Virus record (IMG/VR): IMGVR_UViG_3300030333_005070 | Coordinates: 1-21,392 of that record | Length of the DNA stretch: 21,392 nt | Source of the DNA: a virus | Reading direction: 5' to 3' (one strand) | Shown here: positions 7,084-11,642 of the stretch, in pieces | Layout of the letters: each line of letters starts with the position of its first letter | Position numbering within the stretch: the first letter of the stretch is position 1 | Made by a program: the position numbers and the translations under genes | Notes under the pieces: generated by a model | Database searches by the model: none | What the model saw: only the letters and a program-made list of their open reading frames with translations | What the model was told of the DNA's origin: nothing

Positions 7084-7096
7084 AGACTAGAAAATA

Positions 7097-7405
7097 ATGC
7101 CTAATAATAATAATAGGACATCCCCACAGAAAGTAGAGGATCTCTTAGGTAAACTAGAGAATACTATAGATGATTGCATAGATGCACTTGACGATTACGA
7201 TAAGGATTCCATGAGTGCTTACTACGTAGATGAATTCGGTAAGGAATTGTCTAAAGAAATAGCTACAAGAAGAGGATTAAACATGTTGAAGGACAGTCTT
7301 AGGGGTCTTAGGTCTACCCTTGGTGACTATGATAAAGGTAAGCACATGAGAGCATTAACCGTGGGTAGCGTAGGTACTGATGCTACTAGACCTTTTAATA
7401 TCTAA
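7097..7405 (+). CDS. Hypothetical protein in the T7 gene 19.5 position
   Basis: 102 aa, helical and charged (KVEDLLGKLENTIDDCIDAL, then GLNMLKDSLRGLRSTLGDYD), ending in ALTVGSVGTDATRPFNI. No family recognised. It is the last gene before the 800-bp gene-free stretch and would be the first gene read from the promoter at 7031. In T7 the equivalent place is held by gene 19.5, of poorly known function; there is no sequence likeness I can claim. No good Shine-Dalgarno sequence is present. Confidence 0.65.
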   Translation: MPNNNNRTSPQKVEDLLGKLENTIDDCIDALDDYDKDSMSAYYVDEFGKELSKEIATRRGLNMLKDSLRGLRSTLGDYDKGKHMRALTVGSVGTDATRPFNI

Positions 7406-7408
7406 AGA

Positions 7409-7450
7409 TATACTCCTCCTTGTTATATAACCCTTAGTTATACTCCTCCT
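7409..7450. repeat. 12-bp direct repeat TATACTCCTCCT
   Basis: Two exact copies, at 7409-7420 and 7439-7450, exactly 30 bases apart, directly after the stop of the gene at 7097. Each ends in CTCCTCCT, identical to the anti-Shine-Dalgarno core of 16S rRNA. Confidence 0.75.
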
Positions 7451-7470
7451 GCATTATTTCTAGAAAAAAT

Positions 7471-7515
7471 CTGAGGGGGTACACGTTACTGGACAGCGAA
7501 GAGTTCCCCCGGCAG
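7471..7515 (+). repeat. GC-rich stem-loop near the presumed genome end
   Basis: CTGAGGGGG (7471-7479) can pair with CCCCCGGCAG (7506-7515): five G-C pairs plus CTG/CAG beyond a small bulge, enclosing about 26 bases. It stands out in an AT-rich surround. No T-run follows, so it is not a classical terminator. It could be an RNA structure or a DNA site for end processing. Confidence 0.5.
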
Positions 7516-7572
7516 CCCTACATCCAAGGTAAATCTCTGATATCATTGAATATTTTAATATTCCTATATCTT

Positions 7573-7629
7573 ATATAAGACAACTCACTCATTCATGTAC
7601 TCATATAACTAATGTCTGTTGTCTTATAT
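7573..7629. repeat. 12-bp perfect inverted repeat, 33-base loop
   Basis: ATATAAGACAAC (7573-7584) and GTTGTCTTATAT (7618-7629) are exact reverse complements. The left arm overlaps the palindrome TCTTATATAAGA (7569-7580), so alternative pairings exist. Confidence 0.75.
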
Positions 7630-7664
7630 TCTTTTATTTGTTCTCTTATATTCCTTTGATTATC

Positions 7665-7681
7665 CCATGGAATTTCCATGG
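7665..7681. repeat. CCATGGAA/TTCCATGG palindrome
   Basis: Two 8-bp arms with one base between them. CCATGG recurs twice at 8045-8059, 380 bases downstream in the same gene-free region. Confidence 0.6.
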
Positions 7682-7779
7682 AAATCATTGAAAATACCAT
7701 AATCCCTGCCATAAATATTCTTAAGTTATTGATATCACTGGATATTCTTAAGATAGACTATTGTATACCATTGATATCA

Positions 7780-7807
7780 TTGGAATATTCAAGTTTTTGA
7801 ATACTAT
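7780..7807 (+). promoter_or_regulatory. Candidate host-type (sigma70-like) promoter for early genes
   Basis: TTGGAA, 16 bases, then TACTAT. It lies about 400 bases before the first early gene, in the region where T7-like phages have their early promoters. In such AT-rich DNA similar matches occur by chance (another is TTGAAA at 7688 with CATAAA at 7710), so this is only a candidate. Confidence 0.25.
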
Positions 7808-7813
7808 CGATGC

Positions 7814-7871
7814 TTGGCACGGTTCTTGCTATATACATTAATTTATTATGCGATTGCAATAATCGTGCCAA
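7814..7871. repeat. 8-bp inverted repeat TTGGCACG/CGTGCCAA
   Basis: Arms are at 7814-7821 and 7864-7871. Inside lies a second small hairpin, CGATT (7851-7855) with AATCG (7861-7865), and the palindrome ATTGCAAT. The right arm is followed within 7 bases by a T-run (CAATTTTTG). It could be a weak terminator or a protein site. Confidence 0.5.
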
Positions 7872-7906
7872 ACTTCAATTTTTGTTCCTGCTTTTTTCAC
7901 TTTTCC

Positions 7907-8039
7907 TGCCTAATTTTTAAGCAATTTACCAAAAAACTGCTTAATTTTTAATCACAATCCTTGTAACTCGTTCTCTCGCAACGTCCAGGTGGATTTGGGC
8001 AGCAGTATTTCAACCTAAAATCTGCCTATTTTTTAAGCA
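7907..8039. repeat. Repeat TGCCTAATTTTTAAGCA, two full and one partial copy
   Basis: The full copies are at 7907-7923 and 8023-8039 (16 of 17 bases equal). A shorter copy, TGCTTAATTTTTAA, is at 7938-7951. Copies 1 and 2 also form an inverted pair, TTAAGCA (7917-7923) with TGCTTAA (7938-7944), followed by TTTTT. They are 116 bp apart. Confidence 0.65.
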
Positions 8040-8044
8040 CTATT

Positions 8045-8164
8045 CCATGGTTTCCATGGCATGGCATGGTTATTGTCTCATCTTGGCATGAATTGATATT
8101 TTATTTTCTTCAATGTTTTCAATACTTTAAATAATTATTAATGCATCTTGGCATGTCTTGGCAT
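8045..8164. repeat. CCATGG/CATGG tandem and TCTTGGCATG repeats upstream of early genes
   Basis: CCATGG at 8045 and 8054 is followed by CATGG at 8060 and 8065. Then TCTTGGCATG occurs at 8081-8090 and 8146-8155, with a shorter TCTTGGCAT directly adjoining at 8156-8164. The cluster ends 50 bases before the first early gene, a fitting place for operators. Confidence 0.55.
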
Positions 8165-8214
8165 TGAATTAGCACTATCCCTTTCAAGATCAATTGAAAA
8201 CAAATCATTAAACA

Positions 8215-8355
8215 ATGACTTGGAAATATTATTTGAGAGAAAACGGTGAAAGACATTACTACATAGACGAATTCTATGAAGGAAATGATCCAAAACCAGA
8301 GACTCTTGAAGATCAAGAGAAAAGCATAGACGAATTAATTGAGTCAGTGCTTTAA
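8215..8355 (+). CDS. Small early protein, 46 aa
   Basis: First likely gene of the early region. It begins MTWKYYLRENGERHYYIDEF, continues to ELIESVL, and is strongly acidic and aromatic. No family is recognised. No Shine-Dalgarno sequence is apparent (CATTAAACA before ATG). Small acidic early proteins in T7-like phages often bind and block host enzymes, but nothing in the sequence shows this. Reading frames on the opposite strand here look like shadows. Confidence 0.5.
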   Translation: MTWKYYLRENGERHYYIDEFYEGNDPKPETLEDQEKSIDELIESVL

Positions 8356-8375
8356 AACTTAAATAAAAGGTAGAC

Positions 8376-8750
8376 ATGGCACAAGTTAAAACCATGTCTC
8401 TTTATGGAAAAGGTCCGTCTGCATACATGGCAGATGTCCATAAGGTTTCCACTCTCATGAATTATGAGAGGAGTGAAGCTTGGAAGTCTGATCGTAGACT
8501 TGGGATATCTGACGGTGAGCATTTCACCAAATGCCAGAATGGATATTTCCAGAGGAGATATGAAAGAGATGGGAGAAAACCCAAAAGAATCAGAGTGAAA
8601 ACCACTGTGGAGAAAAGCATTATTGCTTCCCATAATAAAGTGGACAAAGTGAAGAAAAGGAATTCATCCAATTTTGAAAAGAAATGGAGGGAAGCAGGAT
8701 TTGAATCTGCCAATGATTACATGAGAAGTATTAGAGGTAGGAACAATTAG
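8376..8750 (+). CDS. Basic early protein, 124 aa, unknown
   Basis: MAQVKTMSLYGKGPSAYMAD starts a protein with a very basic middle and end (RRYERDGRKPKRIRVKTT, KVDKVKKRNSS, SIRGRNN). No enzyme motif is seen. AAAGG lies eight bases before the ATG. The charge suggests nucleic acid binding (inference). It is followed within eight bases by another tiny gene with its own Shine-Dalgarno sequence, AGAGGA, and thus heads a run of small early genes. Confidence 0.65.
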   Translation: MAQVKTMSLYGKGPSAYMADVHKVSTLMNYERSEAWKSDRRLGISDGEHFTKCQNGYFQRRYERDGRKPKRIRVKTTVEKSIIASHNKVDKVKKRNSSNFEKKWREAGFESANDYMRSIRGRNN

Positions 8751-8757
8751 AGGAAAA

Positions 8758-8844
8758 ATGAATTTTCAAATAAAACTTTGGTTATATTACTTTGCTTTCA
8801 AATGTAGTTTTTTAACTCCATTCTATGTAAGCGGATTAATCTAA
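8758..8844 (+). CDS. Tiny hydrophobic early peptide, 28 aa
   Basis: MNFQIKLWLYYFAFKCSFLT and eight more residues, aromatic and hydrophobic, possibly membrane-inserting. AGAGGA stands five bases before the ATG, seven bases after the previous stop. It was found only because of its ribosome binding site and position, and may be a chance ORF. Confidence 0.35.
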   Translation: MNFQIKLWLYYFAFKCSFLTPFYVSGLI

Positions 8845-8867
8845 GGAACAACTAAAATAAGGAAAAC

Positions 8868-9011
8868 ATGAGATATATTTTCATGATAGATAAACGTAGA
8901 GAAAACCTACGTTTAGCCTTGAAATATAGGGAGCAAACCGAAGATCTCCAAGGAATTATTGGAGACTACATGGTTTTTCAAAATGTGCTTAGATTCATAG
9001 AAGATAAGTGA
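8868..9011 (+). CDS. Small early protein, 47 aa, with internal hairpin
   Basis: MRYIFMIDKRRENLRLALKY, then helical and charged to the end (NVLRFIEDK). AAGGA lies five bases before the ATG. Unrecognised. The mRNA for residues about 9-16 can fold into a perfect 9-bp hairpin, TAAACGTAG/CTACGTTTA (8891-8899 and 8907-8915), just downstream of the start. This could slow ribosomes or be an RNase III site. Confidence 0.5.
   Translation: MRYIFMIDKRRENLRLALKYREQTEDLQGIIGDYMVFQNVLRFIEDK
8891..8915 (+). repeat. 9-bp perfect hairpin within a small early gene
   Basis: TAAACGTAG and CTACGTTTA pair exactly, with loop AGAAAAC. It begins 23 bases after the ATG of the 47-aa gene. Confidence 0.6.
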
Positions 9012-9050
9012 ATTTTAACCAATAGAATGCATTTGTTCATTGAATGCGGA

Positions 9051-9084
9051 AAGGAGACAATAATGCTCTAATCAAATGAGAGCA
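9051..9084 (+). promoter_or_regulatory. Two-codon minigene with ideal ribosome binding site
   Basis: AAGGAG (9051-9056), six bases, then ATG CTC TAA (9063-9071). A 6-bp hairpin TGCTCT/AGAGCA (9064-9069 and 9079-9084) begins inside the start codon. The combination of perfect spacing and immediate stop resembles the bar minigenes of phage lambda, which release peptidyl-tRNA early and load the host hydrolase. The function here is unproven. Confidence 0.35.
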
Positions 9085-9292
9085 GAAAACCGATAAATCA
9101 ATGGCTATTCCATGCCAGAAATGGAAGAACAAAAATAGTGAAGTATCACACTAACTTATTGGCTCCAGTACAGAAGTCCTAACGGATGAATAGTGAGGCT
9201 TAGAGTTATAGTGAACCTAGTAGCTAAAGAAGTGAAAAGTAAAAGATATAACTAGAGTTAAGAATACCACTATCTGCACCAAGTTTAATAAG

Positions 9293-9379
9293 GGTTTAGC
9301 ACTCGCATTAATTGTGTGAGTGCAAACCATCGAAATCATAGATTCAATGTGGTTTGGATGGTTTTAAAGAATAAACCAT
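9293..9379 (+). promoter_or_regulatory. Possible RNA switch: three mutually exclusive stems before the zinc-ribbon gene
   Basis: Stem 1: GGTTT-A-GCACTCGCA (9293-9307) pairs with TGTGAGTGCAAACC (9315-9328), one A bulged and one G-T wobble. Stem 2: AAACCATC (9324-9331) pairs with GATGGTTT (9357-9364). Stem 3: ATGGTTT (9358-9364) pairs with AAACCAT (9373-9379). Stem 2 shares bases with both others, so it cannot form together with them. The gene start at 9399, with AAAGGA upstream, lies 20 bases after stem 3. Confidence 0.5.
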
Positions 9380-9398
9380 AAGTGAAAGGAAAATTAAA

Positions 9399-9578
9399 AT
9401 GATATTAAGCAGAAATGAACTGATCAGAATGTTTAATCCCACAGTTGTCTATGATTGTAGGCAATGTAACAGAAAAACAGTATTGGCATCCCAAGTTTGC
9501 CAAGAATGCCAAGACTACAATAGAAGTGAATATGAACTATCAGAGGAGATATATGTCAGGAAAAGGAATAAGAAATAG
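9399..9578 (+). CDS. Small zinc-ribbon protein, 59 aa
   Basis: MILSRNELIRMFNPTVVYDC leads into RQCNRKTVLASQVCQEC, a CxxC-x(12)-CxxC pattern of a treble-clef or zinc ribbon, and a charged tail (EEIYVRKRNKK). GAAAGGA lies 9 bases before the ATG, and the possible RNA switch ends 20 bases upstream. Not recognised as a named family; it probably binds nucleic acid or a host protein. The frame at 9445 in another phase overlaps it; the Cys pattern and ribosome binding site make this frame the real one for this part. It overlaps the next gene by 26 bases. Confidence 0.65.
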   Translation: MILSRNELIRMFNPTVVYDCRQCNRKTVLASQVCQECQDYNRSEYELSEEIYVRKRNKK

Positions 9579-9738
9579 AGGAACACAGAGACACAGAGAT
9601 AAATCAAAGTATCACCGTCCAAGCATTGAAACCATAGTGGTTGAAGATGATGATCTTGGACGTTTTTCACCAGACTTCCAGACTTTCCAAGAGGAAAGAG
9701 ATTGGAATGATTGGGAACCTAATTCATGGGGATATTAA
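9553..9738 (+). CDS. Small early protein, basic N-terminus and acidic C-terminus
   Basis: 61 aa if it starts at ATG 9553, which has AGAGGAG four bases upstream; ATG at 9532 (68 aa) is the alternative. The N-terminal half is very basic (GIRNRGTQRHRDKSKYHRPS), and the second half is acidic and aromatic (EERDWNDWEPNSWGY). No family recognised. The open frame goes back to 9445, but there it only shadows the zinc-ribbon gene. Confidence 0.5.
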   Translation: MSGKGIRNRGTQRHRDKSKYHRPSIETIVVEDDDLGRFSPDFQTFQEERDWNDWEPNSWGY

Positions 9739-9920
9739 CCAATATGAATGATAACCATAGTCTCTCCCAAGAGAGAAACATACTTAATGAATTCACTTTC
9801 AAATATGGTATAGGAATTATACCAGAAAGTGATGAATTCCGTCCGTTTGGCTGGATCAATGAATCAACCAATTATGATGAACCTACAGAATTAAATTTCG
9901 ATGGGGATTATAGACAATAA
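9726..9920 (+). CDS. Small early protein, 64 aa
   Basis: MGILTNMNDNHSLSQERNIL, acidic to the end (PTELNFDGDYRQ). The start may instead be ATG 9744 (58 aa), with GGGGA about 12 bases before it; neither has a strong ribosome binding site. It overlaps both neighbours by 13-20 bases. Unknown function. Compact overlapping layout is the main evidence for a gene. Confidence 0.5.
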   Translation: MGILTNMNDNHSLSQERNILNEFTFKYGIGIIPESDEFRPFGWINESTNYDEPTELNFDGDYRQ

Positions 9921-10155
9921 AAAAGACCAAACAAGATGGGTAGTTACCAAAGAAAGTAATGCCCATTGGATCAATGGATCTACCAGTGAATTAATTCATA
10001 CCCAAGAAATCTCTAGGGATGAAGCATGGAGAAGATATTTGATTGGTGATTATACCATGAGAGTTCCTCCAGTAAACACAGACCAATGGGATGACTGGTC
10101 ATGGGTAAAATGGATATTTCCTAACATAAAAGCGGATGATCATGAAACCTCTTAA
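9901..10155 (+). CDS. Small early protein, 84 aa
   Basis: MGIIDNKKDQTRWVVTKESN, later RDEAWRRYLIGDYTMRVPPV and a Trp-rich segment (DQWDDWSWVKWIFPN). No family recognised. It overlaps the previous gene by 20 bases and the next zinc-ribbon gene by 14 bases. Good coding character (few shadows, mixed charge, Trp-rich). Confidence 0.6.
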   Translation: MGIIDNKKDQTRWVVTKESNAHWINGSTSELIHTQEISRDEAWRRYLIGDYTMRVPPVNTDQWDDWSWVKWIFPNIKADDHETS

Positions 10156-10294
10156 ATATAGGTTAATCGGATGTACTGGATGTAATAAGAATAGATACAG
10201 TACATCCTTTTATGAAGAAGAATTAGAAGAAAACTATACATGTTATCAATGTAAAGGATTAATTAAATGTAAAAACCCTTATGAGAAGAAATGA
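10142..10294 (+). CDS. Small zinc-ribbon protein, 50 aa
   Basis: MKPLKYRLIGCTGCNKNRYS and on to CYQCKGLIKCKNPYEKK: two CxxC knuckles about 19 residues apart, typical of a rubredoxin-like or zinc ribbon fold, and a basic end. It overlaps the gene before it by 14 bases and shares ATGA with the gene after it. The function is unknown. It is one of three such proteins within 1.3 kb. Confidence 0.65.
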   Translation: MKPLKYRLIGCTGCNKNRYSTSFYEEELEENYTCYQCKGLIKCKNPYEKK

Positions 10295-10548
10295 AACAGA
10301 ATAATCCTTATCAAGTAACAATAGATGGAGAACCTATTGGACCATTTGAAGTAGTGTCAACGGATGGTAATACGATTACAAAAGATTACATCCTTAATTA
10401 CTTTAAACATAATGGTAGAAATGCGAAAAGTTGGGGAGGAGCATTATTAAGACAAGCTTATATGGAAAAATTAGAAAAATATGGTGCTATGACTGAATTT
10501 AATAATCTTGTTGAATCTGGAGAAATTAAAAATGAAACGGATAATTGA
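10291..10548 (+). CDS. Small early protein, 85 aa
   Basis: MKQNNPYQVTIDGEPIGPFE, then a helix-rich part (ILNYFKHNGRNAKSWGGALL, later MEKLEKYGAMTEFNNLVESG). I do not recognise it. It starts at an ATGA overlap with the zinc-ribbon gene, preceded by AGAAG, and its end overlaps the next tiny gene by 17 bases. This suggests a translationally coupled cluster. Confidence 0.6.
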   Translation: MKQNNPYQVTIDGEPIGPFEVVSTDGNTITKDYILNYFKHNGRNAKSWGGALLRQAYMEKLEKYGAMTEFNNLVESGEIKNETDN

Positions 10549-10669
10549 TTGGCACAAAAAGTTTCTTAGATGTTTTAACTGTGGAGAAACCAGAAGTGTA
10601 AAATATACCTCTGGAGGTAACCACTATTGCAATGCTTGTATCATAAGCATAGAAAGGAAAACTGAATGA
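10532..10669 (+). CDS. Small zinc-ribbon protein, 45 aa
   Basis: MKRIIDWHKKFLRCFNCGET followed by GGNHYCNACIISIERKTE: CxxC-x(15)-CxxC with a basic N-terminus. It sits between and overlaps both neighbours, with ATGA at its 3' end. The unusually short length leaves room only for the zinc site. No named family. Confidence 0.65.
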   Translation: MKRIIDWHKKFLRCFNCGETRSVKYTSGGNHYCNACIISIERKTE

Positions 10670-11280
10670 GTAGTCCTTACAACTTGCATAATCCTATATG
10701 CAGAGAAGTAAGCCAAAGTAGTCCAGAGGGACTAGGGAGAAACATAGCTTTCACTCTTCTTTCTATTCAAGAGAGAACATACTTACTTCCTCGCATGATG
10801 GAAGATTTCAATGTTAATCAATGGAATAGTAAATACTTCCAAAAGATTAACAAATGGAAAGGTGCTCAATACATAGAAACCCATTTGGTTGAAATGTATG
10901 AAGAAGCAATGGAAATCATATCATCTAAAGTAGATGTAGAGTTAAGACTAATCCTTTTGTTCTCACAGATACCCATGATTTCTGTGGTTAAAGCTGGATT
11001 TATAACACAGATGTTAATCGGTAAAGTTGGATGCTTAGATTCCCATAATCTAAAGAAGTATGATATAGACCCAAAACGGTTCCATATTACACCGAAACTA
11101 GGAATCGAAACTAAGACCAGAAAAATTAATGATTACATCAATACATGTAGGGAATTAGGAGGATGTAGATCCCTATGGAATAAGTGGTGTAACCATATAG
11201 GAAAGCAGTATAAGAAGCAGTTTCCCAATGGTGGATTTGAGGTATCTAAACTTCACTCTGATTGTTTAGCTATACCCTAA
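10666..11280 (+). CDS. Conserved-looking phage protein with a helix-hairpin-helix-like segment
   Basis: 204 aa, no Cys knuckle. Residues about 100-130 (QIPMISVVKAGFITQMLIGK, then VGCLDSHNLKKYDIDP) recall the helix-hairpin-helix and following catalytic region of HhH DNA glycosylases (P-x(4)-KAxFxxQ, then GCLDxHN), and I have a memory of this pattern in marine phage proteins of unknown function. No clear catalytic Lys/Asp pair can be assigned. AAAGGA lies eight bases before ATG 10666, which overlaps the previous TGA. A DNA-binding or repair-like role is only a hypothesis. Confidence 0.6.
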   Translation: MSSPYNLHNPICREVSQSSPEGLGRNIAFTLLSIQERTYLLPRMMEDFNVNQWNSKYFQKINKWKGAQYIETHLVEMYEEAMEIISSKVDVELRLILLFSQIPMISVVKAGFITQMLIGKVGCLDSHNLKKYDIDPKRFHITPKLGIETKTRKINDYINTCRELGGCRSLWNKWCNHIGKQYKKQFPNGGFEVSKLHSDCLAIP

Positions 11281-11289
11281 TCCATGCAC

Positions 11290-11317
11290 GAGTGCAATCA
11301 AAGCACTCATTCTTGTT
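11290..11317 (+). terminator. Hairpin in the gap before the 98-aa gene, possible weak terminator
   Basis: GAGTGC (11290-11295), loop AATCAAA, GCACTC (11303-11308), then ATTCTTGTT. The stem has 6 bp and the T-tract is poor. The left side (AGTGCAATCAA) also resembles the start of the two phage promoters (AGTGCAATTAA), but no TATAG follows. Confidence 0.35.
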
Positions 11318-11345
11318 AACCCATAGAAATAATGGAAAGGACTCT

Positions 11346-11642
11346 ATGGAATATTTCATCAAAACGGTAGAAGGTAACGCAACGAACCTTAACACGGTTC
11401 TCAATCTCAACTTGCCTAGAGGTAATTACTTCAAAGCCTGTGGGATGACTTTCAGATGGGTAGGAACGGACCCAGATGGAAGACCTAGATACGTGCTTGT
11501 CTCTGGGATTGATCCCAAGGAATCAGCTAGGCATCTCTCTGCGGAGTGCAGATACCAGAATTTCCTTTACGAGGAACTGGAACGTCAGAAGAAAAAGAGC
11601 ACTCCTTGGTACACCAAACTCTTAACCCTCATCATCGGATGA
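11346..11642 (+). CDS. Hypothetical protein, 98 aa
   Basis: MEYFIKTVEGNATNLNTVLN starts at ATG 11346 with AAAGGA five bases before it; the open frame extends upstream to 11262 but that part crosses the hairpin. Central part RGNYFKACGMTFRWVGTDPD, then a helical basic end (YEELERQKKKSTPWYTKLLT). Unknown. Its stop overlaps the methyltransferase start (ATGA), so the two are translationally coupled and may be functionally linked. Confidence 0.6.
   Translation: MEYFIKTVEGNATNLNTVLNLNLPRGNYFKACGMTFRWVGTDPDGRPRYVLVSGIDPKESARHLSAECRYQNFLYEELERQKKKSTPWYTKLLTLIIG

Larger units (their letters stand above)
7539..7793. repeat. Three copies of a 22-bp degenerate repeat with TGATATCA core
   Basis: Copies start at 7539 (TGATATCATTGAATATTTTA), 7730 (TGATATCACTGGATATTCTT) and 7772 (TGATATCATTGGAATATTCA). 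The 8-bp palindrome TGATATCA is invariant, and 9-14 bases after it are also conserved. A fourth partial element, AATATTCTTAAG at 7714-7725, repeats the right half of copy 2. Such iterated sites would suit a DNA-binding protein or an origin. Confidence 0.65.
7406..8214. other. Gene-free left-end/terminal region (about 800 bp)
   Basis: No reading frame above noise on either strand. The stretch is mostly AT-rich, with one GC-rich patch at 7471-7530, and carries many direct and inverted repeats (listed separately). Between the terminase and the early genes of T7-like phages lie the right end, the terminal repeat and the left end. This stretch probably contains the terminal repeat, collapsed into one copy, plus the host-polymerase promoters for the early genes. 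Ends and promoters cannot be fixed from sequence alone. Confidence 0.7.
9012..9398 (+). other. Gene-free structured stretch in the early region
   Basis: About 390 bases with no frame longer than some 20 codons on the + strand. It contains short start-stop pairs (at 9063, 9076, 9101 and 9188), repeated ATAGTGA motifs (9136, 9190 and 9210) and, at its 3' end, three competing hairpins before the zinc-ribbon gene at 9399. I looked for a tRNA (T-loop TTCRANNC) and found none. It may be a long regulatory leader, a small RNA or a decayed gene. Confidence 0.5.

Noticed and set aside
7406-8214. CRISPR-like array because of several repeats
   Set aside because: Repeat units are short, degenerate, unevenly spaced and partly inverted; no regular spacers.
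8119-8713. Several minus-strand ORFs of 65-93 aa
   Set aside because: Each is a shadow of the 46-aa and 124-aa + strand genes or of AT-rich noncoding DNA; no ribosome binding site and no minus-strand gene elsewhere in the window.
9012-9398. Possible tRNA or tmRNA in the gene-free early stretch
   Set aside because: No T-arm TTCRANNC motif or acceptor stem of the right spacing; the hairpins form a different architecture.
9490-9520. Reverse-complement copies of TCTTGGCAT in the zinc-ribbon gene
   Set aside because: They are explained by the repeated codons TGC CAA for Cys-Gln in the knuckles.
9445-9552. Upstream extension (TTG start) of the gene at 9553
   Set aside because: It covers the zinc-ribbon gene in another frame, has no ribosome binding site, and ATG 9553 with AGAGGAG is better.
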